Source: Thermoflexales bacterium (lineage in GTDB: Bacteria; Chloroflexota; Anaerolineae; S140-20). Taken from it: a stretch of DNA of 8,242 bases. Positions 1 to 7,102 of the stretch are shown here, in pieces (positions within the stretch are counted from its first letter, which is position 1; the number at the start of each line of letters is the position of its first letter). A program made the position numbers and the translations under genes. Below the pieces are notes generated by a model, which worked only from the letters and a program-made list of their open reading frames with translations, searched no databases and was not told where the DNA came from. Location: positions 1 to 8,242 of the forward strand of contig WFUY01000335.1 in the NCBI GenBank assembly GCA_015484715.1, written 5' to 3'.

Positions 1-195
1 ATCGAAGCCATGCCGCTGGCGCTGCGGATGCTGAGCTACCTCGTGCCGCTGCGCTACATGCTCGTCATCTTCCGGGGCATCATCATCAAGGGCGTAGGGC
101 TGGGGGTGCTGAAGGAGCAGGTCGCCGCCTTAGCCCTCTTCGGCCTCGTCATCATGGTGCTGGCCGCCAGCCGTTTCCGAAAGCGCTTGGAGTGA
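1..195 (+). CDS. ABC-2 type transporter permease, C-terminal end (5' truncated)
   Basis: The last 64 residues of a membrane permease are visible; the frame is open to the window edge, so the start lies outside. The fragment runs from a loop (IEAMPLALRMLSYLVPLRY) into a short arginine/glycine motif (FRGIIIKG), then one hydrophobic helix (about residues 40-57, AALALFGLVIMVLAA) and a basic end (RFRKRLE). The pattern of Pro-Leu-Arg-Tyr, Arg-Gly and Lys-Gly followed by a last helix and a basic tail is typical of the YbhS/YbhR/YhhJ branch of ABC-2 permeases. It would form the membrane channel driven by the two ATPases downstream, which lie on the same strand 55 nt away. Such exporters normally need two permease subunits, so a second permease gene probably lies just upstream. 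The family call is good; the substrate is unknown. Confidence 0.85.
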   Translation: MEAMPLALRMLSYLVPLRYMLVIFRGIIIKGVGLGVLKEQVAALALFGLVIMVLAASRFRKRLE

Positions 196-224
196 GGGGG
201 AGCCGGCGCAACGCCGGCACCCCT
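196..224 (+). repeat. Strong intergenic hairpin (REP-like palindrome)
   Basis: Arms GCCGGCG (202-208) and CGCCGGC (212-218) pair perfectly around the 3-nt loop CAA. After one A-A mismatch the stem continues with GGGG (197-200) against CCCC (220-223). It starts directly after the permease stop codon. No T-run follows, so it does not look like an intrinsic terminator. It could be a dispersed palindromic repeat, an mRNA-stabilising element or an attenuator. No second copy was seen in this window. Confidence 0.65.
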
Positions 225-228
225 GTAA

Positions 229-246
229 CACGGGTGTCACGGGTGT
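229..246 (+). repeat. 9-bp tandem repeat, two copies
   Basis: CACGGGTGT occurs at 229-237 and again at 238-246, back to back, ending 4 nt before the ATG of the first ATPase gene. It occupies the place where a Shine-Dalgarno sequence would be expected, and no clear GGAGG-like site remains. The repeat itself is certain from the sequence; any function is unknown. Confidence 0.6.
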
Positions 247-250
247 AGCG

Positions 251-1180
251 ATGGAACGTCAGCCCATCATCGAGATGCGGGACCTCACCCGGGCTTTCCG
301 GGGCAGGGTCGCCGTGGACCACCTGAACCTGACCATCTATCGGGGCGAGATCTTCGGCCTGGTGGGGCCGGACGGAGCAGGCAAGACGACGACCATCCGC
401 CTGCTGGCCGGCATTATGCGTCCCACCGAGGGGACGGCCATCGTCGCCGGCCACGACGTGGCCCGGGACCCGGAGGCGATCAAGACCCGCATCGGCTACA
501 TGGCCCAGCAGTTCAGCCTCTACGGGGACCTGACGGTGCTGGAGAACCTGAACTTCTTCGCCGACATCTACGAGGTGCGCGGGCCGGAGCGGGAGGCCCG
601 CATCGAGCGGCTGCTCCGCTTCGCCCGGCTGACGGAGTTCACCGGTCGGCGGGCCGCCCACCTCTCCGGCGGGATGCAGAAGAAGCTGGCCCTGGCCTGT
701 GCCCTCATCCACCAGCCGGAGATCATCTTCCTCGACGAGCCCACCACCGGCGTGGACCCCGTCTCTCGCCGGGAGTTCTGGGAGATCCTCACCGAACTGC
801 ACCTGGAGGGGGTGACCATCTTCGTCAGCACGCCCTACATGGACGAGGCCGAGCGCTGCTCCCGGGTGGGACTGATCTACGAAGGGCGGATCATCGTCTG
901 CGACGTGCCGGGCAAGGTGCGGGGGATGGTCCAGGGCGACCTGCTGGAACTGCGCCCCGACGACTTCCGGCGGGCGCGACAGCTTATGGAGACGCTGGAG
1001 GGGGTACTGGAGGTTCAGACCTACGGGGACCTGCTCCACGTCTTCGTGGACGATGCGGACCGGCGGCAGGAGACGGTGGCGAAGGCGCTCCGGGAGGCCG
1101 GCATCGGCTTCACCGGCTTGCGCCAGACCCGTCCTCGAATGGAAGAGGCCTTCATCTCGTTGATCCGGCGGCAGGAGTGA
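251..1180 (+). CDS. ABC exporter ATPase, YbhF N-half type, without H-loop histidine
   Basis: This is a 309-residue ATP-binding subunit of an ABC-2 exporter. Visible motifs are Walker A GPDGAGKTT (39-47), the Q-loop at Gln86 in YMAQQF, signature LSGGM (138-142), Walker B IIFLDE (158-163) with catalytic Glu163, and D-loop GVDP (167-170). The H-loop position reads STPYMDEAE, with Pro195 (codon CCC at 833-835) where canonical ATPases have His. From memory, the N-terminal half of E. coli YbhF shares the unusual GPDGAGK Walker A and also lacks this His. A DrrA-type C-terminal extension (about 215-309) ends in EEAFISLIRRQE. The ATG at 251 has no good ribosome site, and no better in-frame start is evident. 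It very likely pairs with the next gene's product as a heterodimer powering the permease encoded upstream. The substrate cannot be read from the sequence. Confidence 0.93.
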   Translation: MERQPIIEMRDLTRAFRGRVAVDHLNLTIYRGEIFGLVGPDGAGKTTTIRLLAGIMRPTEGTAIVAGHDVARDPEAIKTRIGYMAQQFSLYGDLTVLENLNFFADIYEVRGPEREARIERLLRFARLTEFTGRRAAHLSGGMQKKLALACALIHQPEIIFLDEPTTGVDPVSRREFWEILTELHLEGVTIFVSTPYMDEAERCSRVGLIYEGRIIVCDVPGKVRGMVQGDLLELRPDDFRRARQLMETLEGVLEVQTYGDLLHVFVDDADRRQETVAKALREAGIGFTGLRQTRPRMEEAFISLIRRQE

Positions 1181-1189
1181 GCGCGTCCT

Positions 1190-2149
1190 ATGGGGGAGCA
1201 ACCGACGGCGGACCGTCACGCCATCATCACCAAGGACCTGACGAAGAAGTTCGGTGACTTCACGGCGGTGGACCACGTCACCTTCAGCGTCCGGCGGGGG
1301 GAGATCTTCGGCTTCCTGGGGCCGAACGGGGCCGGCAAGACGACGACCATCCGCATGCTCTTGGGGCTGCTCCGCCCCACCGAAGGGACGGCCTGGGTCC
1401 TGGGCTACGACATCCGGGGGGATGTGCGGGCGATGCGGGAGCGCATCGGCTACATGTCTCAGCGCTTCACCCTCTACCGAGACCTGACGGTGGACGAGAA
1501 CCTGAACTTCTACGGCCAGGCTTACGGGGTGCGGGGGGAGCGGCTGCGGCGGCGGAAAGCGGAGATCGTCCAGATGGCCGGCCTGGTGGGGCGGGAGCGG
1601 GAACTGACGAAGAACCTGGCCGGTGGTTGGCGTCAGCGGCTGGCCCTCGGCTGTGCGATGGTCCACGAGCCGGAACTGCTCTTCCTGGATGAGCCGACGG
1701 CGGGGATGGATCCGGTCTCCCGGCGGGCCTTCTGGGACCTGCTCTACGAGCTGGCCGAGGGCGGGACCACCATCTTCGTCACCACCCACTACATGGACGA
1801 AGCGGAGCATTGCCACCGGCTGGCCTTCATCTATGCCGGGCGCATCGTCGCCCTGGGCTCCCCCCAGGAGATCAAAGAGACGGTGATGCAGGGGCAGGTG
1901 CTGGAGATTGACTGCGATCAGCCGGACCGGGCGCTCCAGCTTCTACGGACAACGGGGCACTTCGACGAGGTGGCTCTCTACGGGGCGCTCATCCACGTCG
2001 TGGCCCCGGAGGTGGATCGGTATCGGGGGGAGATTCAAGCCCTGCTGAGCGGAGAGGGCATCACGGTGCACAGCATGGATGTCATCGCCCCATCGTTGGA
2101 GGACGTCTTCATCTCCAGCGTGCGTCAACAGGAGCAGCGGGCGGGATAA
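1190..2149 (+). CDS. ABC exporter ATPase, YbhF C-half type, with complete H-loop
   Basis: This 319-residue ATPase is a paralogue of the preceding gene. Walker A is GPNGAGKTT (44-52), the Q-loop is Gln91 (YMSQRF), Walker B is LLFLDE (163-168) with Glu168, the D-loop is GMDP (172-175), and the H-loop is intact at His200 (TTHYMDEAE). The signature motif is LAGGW (143-147) instead of LSGGQ, so the serine that contacts the gamma-phosphate is Ala144. A C-terminal domain (about 225-319) ends in EDVFISSVRQQE, the usual tail of this exporter branch. The gene starts 9 nt after the previous stop; AGGAG at 1173-1177, inside the upstream gene, is a somewhat distant ribosome site, which suggests translational coupling. 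In E. coli YbhF the two halves are one polypeptide; here they are separate genes. The partner relation is inferred from order and complementary motifs. Confidence 0.93.
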   Translation: MGEQPTADRHAIITKDLTKKFGDFTAVDHVTFSVRRGEIFGFLGPNGAGKTTTIRMLLGLLRPTEGTAWVLGYDIRGDVRAMRERIGYMSQRFTLYRDLTVDENLNFYGQAYGVRGERLRRRKAEIVQMAGLVGRERELTKNLAGGWRQRLALGCAMVHEPELLFLDEPTAGMDPVSRRAFWDLLYELAEGGTTIFVTTHYMDEAEHCHRLAFIYAGRIVALGSPQEIKETVMQGQVLEIDCDQPDRALQLLRTTGHFDEVALYGALIHVVAPEVDRYRGEIQALLSGEGITVHSMDVIAPSLEDVFISSVRQQEQRAG

Positions 2150-2221
2150 GGTGGACGCTGTGATCGGTCCCTCGAGTTCCGCGTCTGCCGGACGGGGTAT
2201 CTGACTGCTACATCGCTTTGT

Positions 2222-2227
2222 GGGAGG
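2222..2227 (+). promoter_or_regulatory. Ribosome binding site fixing the first adaptor start at 2233
   Basis: GGGAGG lies 5 nt before ATG 2233. The frame is also open from a TTG at 2218, but that codon would put the ribosome site inside the gene. The ATG at 2233 immediately precedes the basic residues and membrane helix expected at the N-terminus, so it is the better start. Confidence 0.7.
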
Positions 2228-2232
2228 TCGTG

Positions 2233-3735
2233 ATGCGGAGGGTGCTGAAGATCGTCTTCGTGGTTGGGGTGCTGGCCCTCCTCGCCGGCGGCGTCGTCGG
2301 CGCGGTGCGCTATTTCTCCGTCCACCCTGACCAGTGGGAGCGGCTCCTGGTGGAACTGGAGCTGAAAGAGGCCGGCCCGGCCCGGCGGGAGGGCATCGTC
2401 GCCTCCGGCTTCATCGAGGCCACCCAGGTCGCCGTCAGCAGCCAGGTCGGAGGCCGCGTCCTGGCCGTCCACGCCGACGAGGGCGAGGAGGTAGAGGCCG
2501 GTCAGGTGCTCGTCGAACTGGACCCGGCCCTCCTCGAGGCCCAGATCGAGGTCGCTCGGGCGGAGATCGAGGCCGCCGAGGCCCAACTGGCCCAGATCAA
2601 GGCCGGCGTCAAGCCGGAGACCATCGCCGTGGCCGAAGCCGAACTGGAGCAGGCCAAGGTGGCCCGGGACGTGGCCCGCCAGGCCTGGGAGGATGCCCAG
2701 ACGCTCCTGGAGAACCCCCAGGAGCTGGAGATGCAGGTCGCCATCGCGGCGGCCCAGGTCAAGGTGGCCGAGCACCAACTGGCCCAGGCCGAGGCCCTGC
2801 GGGACGCAGCCCAGGTGGGGGCCGACGCCTTCGAGCAGGCGATGGAGAAGATCGGCCCCGGCGGCCGGGTAGAGATCGCCGGCGGTCCCCTCCCCGCCCT
2901 CGCCCCGCTGCTCCAGAAGCTCCTCCCGCCGGAGGTCTACAAGCAGGTGATGAGCGGCCAGGACGGGACCTACACCAGCGGCAACATCACCGTCGTCGTC
3001 TCCGGGGGGATCGCCACCGTCTACAAGAAGATCGGGATGCAGTTCGAGGCCCACCTGTTGCCCCTCCGCTACTGGCAGAGCAACGTCGCCGTCAACCAGG
3101 CCCAGGCCGCCCTCAAAGGGGCCAAAGCGACCCTCTATCGCCTGAACCAGCTCAAGGAGAACCCCGTCGCCCTCCAGGCCCAGGTGAACGCGGCTCAAGC
3201 CGACTACGAGACGGCGAAGGCCAGCGTCCAGGTGGCCCAGGCCGCCCTCGACGCCCTCAAGGCCGGCGCGACCGAGGAGGAGATCGCCGTCGCCGAGGCC
3301 CAGGTCGAGCAGGCCCGAGCCGCCCTCGCCTCGCTGGAGGCTCAGCGGGAGCTGCTCACGCTGACCGCTCCCCTCTCCGGCCTCGTCCTAGAGCGGGTCG
3401 TCCAGCCGGGGGAGCTGGCCGCGCCGGGAGCCACCCTCCTGACCATCGCCGACCTCAGCGAAGTGACGCTGACCATCTACGTGCCGGAGACGGCCATTGG
3501 GCGGGTGCGGGTTGGGCAGCGGGTGGAGGTGATGGTGGACACCTTCCCCGACCGGGCCTTTGAGGGGACGGTGGCCCGCATCGCCGACGAGGCCGAGTTC
3601 ACCCCCCGTAACGTCCAGACGAAGGAAGAGCGGGTTAACCTGGTCTTCGCCGTCGAGGTGCGCATCCCCAACCCCGATGGGGTCCTGAAGCCGGGGATGC
3701 CGGCCGATGCGGTGATTGTGGAAGGGGAATCGTGA
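2233..3735 (+). CDS. HlyD-family adaptor with membrane anchor and large hairpin insertion
   Basis: This 500-residue membrane-fusion (periplasmic adaptor) protein would link the ABC exporter to the cell exterior. A basic N-terminus (MRRVLK) and one membrane helix (about 5-26) anchor it. The first half of a biotinyl/lipoyl-like domain (about 56-97, GFIEATQ...VGGRVLAVHADEGEEV) is followed by a long Ala/Gln/Glu-rich coiled-coil hairpin. The second lipoyl half (about 376-408, LTAPLSGLVLERVVQPGE) and a beta-barrel domain (411-500) ending in KPGMPADAVIV complete the fold. Both hairpin arms carry a similar KAG..-EEIAVAEA-like motif. Between the NPQ motif of the ascending arm (Pro162) and the ENP motif of the descending arm (Pro311) there are 149 residues, against 83 in the paralogue downstream. 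The extra part is Gly/Pro-rich and beta-like rather than coiled coil. An 83-nt gap separates it from the ATPase gene. The family is clear; the substrate is unknown. Confidence 0.92.
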   Translation: MRRVLKIVFVVGVLALLAGGVVGAVRYFSVHPDQWERLLVELELKEAGPARREGIVASGFIEATQVAVSSQVGGRVLAVHADEGEEVEAGQVLVELDPALLEAQIEVARAEIEAAEAQLAQIKAGVKPETIAVAEAELEQAKVARDVARQAWEDAQTLLENPQELEMQVAIAAAQVKVAEHQLAQAEALRDAAQVGADAFEQAMEKIGPGGRVEIAGGPLPALAPLLQKLLPPEVYKQVMSGQDGTYTSGNITVVVSGGIATVYKKIGMQFEAHLLPLRYWQSNVAVNQAQAALKGAKATLYRLNQLKENPVALQAQVNAAQADYETAKASVQVAQAALDALKAGATEEEIAVAEAQVEQARAALASLEAQRELLTLTAPLSGLVLERVVQPGELAAPGATLLTIADLSEVTLTIYVPETAIGRVRVGQRVEVMVDTFPDRAFEGTVARIADEAEFTPRNVQTKEERVNLVFAVEVRIPNPDGVLKPGMPADAVIVEGES

Positions 3736-3754
3736 ACTTATCCCGGAGATCGAA

Positions 3755-3760
3755 GAGGAG
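3755..3760 (+). promoter_or_regulatory. Ribosome binding site fixing the second adaptor start at 3767
   Basis: GAGGAG lies 6 nt before ATG 3767. An in-frame TTG at 3716 would overlap the preceding gene and place 17 polar, acidic residues before the signal peptide, so the ATG at 3767 is preferred. Confidence 0.65.
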
Positions 3761-3766
3761 CAGGCG

Positions 3767-4990
3767 ATGAACAAGGCGGTTGTGCGGATCCTTCTGCTGC
3801 TGGCGTTGTTGCCCCTCGGCTGTGGGACGCCCTCGGTCGAGGCCCAAGGGCCCATCGAGGCCTCCGGCACCATTGAGGGGCGGGAGATCGTGATCGCTGC
3901 CGAGGTGGGCGGGACGGTGGCAGAGCTGGCCGTCCGCGAGGGTGACGAGGTGGCCCCGGGCGACCTTCTGCTGCGGCTGGATGACCGGATCGCTCAGGCC
4001 CAGCGGGCGGAGGCCGAAGCTGCCGTCAGGACGGCCGAGGCCAACCTGGCCCGGGTGAAGGCCGGCCCTCGCCCCCAGGAGATCGCCGCCGCCGAGGCTG
4101 CCGTGGCCGCCGCTCAGGCCCGGCGGGATGGGGCCTACACCGCCTGGCAGGACGCGCTGGCCGCCCTGGAGGCCCCCCAGGACCTGGACGTACAGATCGC
4201 CGCTGCCCAGAGCGATCTGGAGATCGCCAAGAAAGAGGTGGAACGGCTGGAACTGGAGCTGAAGGCCGTCGAGATGAAGCGCAACCTGACCGAGGAAGGC
4301 ACCGACGACCGCAAGGTCCAGGATGCCGTCTGGCGGGCGACGAAGGAGGCGATTGAGGCGGCGAAGGCGAACCAGCGGGTCGTCGAAATCCGGCTCTACT
4401 GGCTGCGCAAGAGGAAGGAGGAGCCGCTGAAACTCCAGGCCCAGGCCAACGCCGCCGAGGGAGCTTACCGCCTGGCCGAGGCCGCGTTGCGGGTCGCCCA
4501 GGCGAAGCTGGCCGAGGCGAAGGCCGGCCCCACCCCCGAGGAGATCGCCGTCGCCGAGGCCCAGGTGCGTCAGGCCAAAGCGGCCCTGGGGCTGTTGCAG
4601 GTCCAGCAGGAGAAGCTCACCCTCACCGCGCCGGCCGGCGGGCTGGTCAGCAGCGTCGAGGTCCACCGGGGCGAAGCGGTCCTGGCCGGCACCCCCCTCC
4701 TGACTTTGGTGCAGCTCGACCCGGTGGTGCTGACCCTCTACATCCCCGAGGAGAAGATCGGCCTGGTGAAGGTGGGGCAGCGGGTGGAGGTCTCCGTGGA
4801 CAGCTTCCCCGGTGAGACCTTCGTCGGGCAGGTCGTCCACATCGCCGAGGAGGCCGAGTTCACCCCCCGCAACGTCCAGACCAAAGAGGAGCGGGTGACC
4901 ATCGTCTTCGCCGTCAAGGTCCACATCCCCAACCCCGACGGGCGGCTCAAGCCGGGGATGCCGGCCGACGCGGTGATCGTGGGGTCGTAG
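3767..4990 (+). CDS. HlyD-family adaptor, probable lipoprotein
   Basis: This 407-residue membrane-fusion protein is a paralogue of the gene before it, with a 31-nt gap. The N-terminus MNKAVVRILLLLALLPLGCG looks like a lipoprotein signal with Cys19 as the modified residue; the Pro at position -3 makes the lipobox imperfect. Then come the first lipoyl half (about 31-71, ASGTIEGRE...VGGTVAELAVREGDEV), a continuous coiled-coil hairpin (about 73-283) with KAGPRPQEIAAAEA (98-111) and KAGPTPEEIAVAEA (252-265) on opposite arms, the second lipoyl half (284-318) and a beta-barrel (319-407). Over the last 81 aligned residues I count 61 identities to the upstream adaptor without gaps, so the pair arose by duplication. 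It ends the operon. It may form mixed adaptor rings with its paralogue or serve a second complex; the sequence cannot decide. Confidence 0.92.
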   Translation: MNKAVVRILLLLALLPLGCGTPSVEAQGPIEASGTIEGREIVIAAEVGGTVAELAVREGDEVAPGDLLLRLDDRIAQAQRAEAEAAVRTAEANLARVKAGPRPQEIAAAEAAVAAAQARRDGAYTAWQDALAALEAPQDLDVQIAAAQSDLEIAKKEVERLELELKAVEMKRNLTEEGTDDRKVQDAVWRATKEAIEAAKANQRVVEIRLYWLRKRKEEPLKLQAQANAAEGAYRLAEAALRVAQAKLAEAKAGPTPEEIAVAEAQVRQAKAALGLLQVQQEKLTLTAPAGGLVSSVEVHRGEAVLAGTPLLTLVQLDPVVLTLYIPEEKIGLVKVGQRVEVSVDSFPGETFVGQVVHIAEEAEFTPRNVQTKEERVTIVFAVKVHIPNPDGRLKPGMPADAVIVGS

Positions 4991-5001
4991 CGCGGTCTAC
5001 G
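4986..5001. other. Convergent operon junction with 6-bp gap
   Basis: The plus-strand stop TAG (4988-4990) and the minus-strand stop TAG (4999-4997) are separated by 6 bp and lie within a small inverted repeat, CGTAG (4986-4990) and CTACG (4997-5001). The stem is only 5 bp and no T-run flanks it, so it is not a convincing terminator. Transcripts from both sides must run into the opposing gene, or end by a factor-dependent mechanism. Confidence 0.5.
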
Positions 5002-6214
5002 CCCACGCCCTTTCGTCCACCATCGTCGGCGCATCCTCGGCGATGCTCCCCGCCGGAACCAACTCGATGGCGTCGGCCCGGACGCGACACAGGTCCTGGA
5101 TGGCACGGCGGAGGGCCTCGACCAGCGCTTCTCGGTCGGCCTCCTCTTGGAGGAGCTCGGCCCGGACGGTCATCTCATCCCGGTGGGCGGGGCGGGTGAT
5201 GGTAGCCTGGACCCTGCCCACGCCGGCCACCTGCGCTGCGGCCGCCCGAAGCTGGTTGGGGTGCACGAACATCCCCCGCACCTTGACCGCGTCCCCCACC
5301 CGTCCCACCAGGATGATGGAGCGGTCGCGCTGGCGACTCCTCCCCGGTGCCGGGTCCACGTTGACCGCCAGATCGCCGGTGCCCAGGCGGATCAGCGGGT
5401 AGGTGGCGTTGAAGGTGGTGACGACCACCTCCCCCACATCGCCGGGGCCGACGGACCGGCCGCTTTCGGGGTTGACGACCTGGACGATGGAGGATTCCAG
5501 CAGACGCATGGGAAGGCCCCCCTCGGTGTTGTAGGCCAGGAAGCCCAGCTCTGCCGTGCCGTAGGCGTTGGTGACCCGAAGCCCGTAGCCTTCGACGAAG
5601 GTCTGCCGCAGCGAGGGGGGCAGCGGCTCGGCGGAGACGAGGACCTTGCGCAGGGCGGACCGCTCGCGGAAGTCCACCCCCATCTCCTTCGCCTTCTCCA
5701 GCAGGGCCATCAGCCAGGAGGGGGTGCCGATGTAGCCGGTGACCCCCAGGTCCAGCATCATCTTGAGCTGCAGGCCGGCGTTGCCCACCCCGGCGGGGAT
5801 CACCGTTGCGCCGAGGTCCCGGAGCACCCGGTCGAGCACCAGGCCGGTGGGGATCAGGTGGTAGCCGAAGGTGTTGATCACCACATCGCCCGCCCCGAAG
5901 CCGGCGATCTGAAGCACCTCGCGGACCGTGTCGGCGACGGCATCCTCCCCCGTCGAGGGCTCGTAGAGGGGGCCGGGGGAGAGGAAGACGTGTTGCAGGC
6001 GCTCCAGCGGCACCGCCAGGAAGCCACCGAAGGGGGGATCGGCCTGTTGGAGCTGGGCCAGCCGGTCCTTGCTGGTCACAGGGACCCGGTCCAGGTCCTC
6101 CACCGTCTGGATTTGGTCCGGGGCGACACCGGCCTCGTCGAAGATGCGGCGGATGGCCGGTGCGTTCTCATAGGCGTGTTGGACGATCTGATGTAGCCGC
6201 TCTGCCAGGTCCAT
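4997..6214 (-). CDS. PaaK-like AMP-binding protein (atypical CoA ligase family member)
   Basis: This 405-residue protein belongs to the phenylacetate-CoA ligase-like branch of ANL adenylating enzymes, which make acyl-AMP and then acyl-CoA. Supporting motifs are the N-terminal AYENAPAIRRIFDEAG (14-29), VPVTSKDRL (44-52), YIGTPSWL (161-168), YGTAELG (218-224, the aromatic/Glu motif A5), RLGTGDL (276-282, motif A7 with its Asp) and GRVGDAVKVRG (304-314, the hinge). The phosphate-loop region, normally SSGTTGKP-like, reads LSPGPLYEP (78-86). The C-terminal lysine expected near the end is absent, with Thr397 in APTMVDER. I recall SPGP-type loops in a PaaK-like subfamily encoded beside LivF genes, so that change may be family-wide. 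The start has a strong ribosome site 5 nt upstream, and the gene follows livF by 19 nt. It may activate the transported acid, but catalytic competence is doubtful. Confidence 0.85.
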   Translation of the reverse strand: MDLAERLHQIVQHAYENAPAIRRIFDEAGVAPDQIQTVEDLDRVPVTSKDRLAQLQQADPPFGGFLAVPLERLQHVFLSPGPLYEPSTGEDAVADTVREVLQIAGFGAGDVVINTFGYHLIPTGLVLDRVLRDLGATVIPAGVGNAGLQLKMMLDLGVTGYIGTPSWLMALLEKAKEMGVDFRERSALRKVLVSAEPLPPSLRQTFVEGYGLRVTNAYGTAELGFLAYNTEGGLPMRLLESSIVQVVNPESGRSVGPGDVGEVVVTTFNATYPLIRLGTGDLAVNVDPAPGRSRQRDRSIILVGRVGDAVKVRGMFVHPNQLRAAAAQVAGVGRVQATITRPAHRDEMTVRAELLQEEADREALVEALRRAIQDLCRVRADAIELVPAGSIAEDAPTMVDERAWA

Positions 6215-6219
6215 CGTTT

Positions 6220-6228
6220 CCTCCTCCC
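6220..6228 (-). promoter_or_regulatory. Strong ribosome binding site of the AMP-binding gene
   Basis: On the minus strand GGGAGGAGG lies 5 nt before ATG 6214, inside the 19-nt gap after the livF stop. It supports the chosen start and an independently efficient translation start for the last gene of the operon. Confidence 0.7.
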
Positions 6229-6233
6229 GTGAT

Positions 6234-7037
<804 letters not shown>

Positions 7038-7060
7038 GGTCTCCTTCCCACGGTGGGGCG

Positions 7061-7087
7061 GGGGAGCGCCCGGCGGGGGCGCTCCCC
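7061..7087 (-). promoter_or_regulatory. Intergenic hairpin between receptor gene and livF
   Basis: Arms GGGGAGCGCC (7061-7070) and GGCGCTCCCC (7078-7087) form a perfect 10-bp GC-rich stem with a 7-nt loop, in the 65-nt gap after the receptor gene's stop. On the transcribed strand no U-run follows. Structures at this place in solute-receptor operons often stabilise the upstream message or cut read-through, giving more receptor than ATPase. The stem is seen directly; the role is inferred. Confidence 0.65.
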
Positions 7088-7102
7088 TCGCGCGTTGGGC
7101 CG

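Noticed and set aside
152..1816. A 554-codon open frame on the minus strand, antisense to both ATPase genes.
   Set aside because: It is a shadow of high-GC codon use: Pro/Arg/His/Gly-rich, with no recognisable domain, and its apparent internal repeat only mirrors the two paralogous ATPases.
2150..2232. Possible internal promoter in the 83-nt gap before the first adaptor gene.
   Set aside because: No convincing -35/-10 pair or operator was found; only the ribosome site near its end is supported.
3139..4405. RLxxL motifs in both adaptors (RLNQL and RLYWL), resembling the TolC-docking motif of Gram-negative adaptors.
   Set aside because: They lie well down the descending arm rather than at the predicted tip, the following conserved Ser is not evident, and short motifs like this arise by chance in Leu/Arg-rich helices.
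2334..4924. Long open frames overlapping the adaptor genes (plus 2334-3563, minus 2125-3198, minus 3635-4924).
   Set aside because: Their composition (Arg/Gly/Pro or Leu/Gly/Asp biased) and lack of motifs show they are alternate-frame shadows of the adaptor genes.
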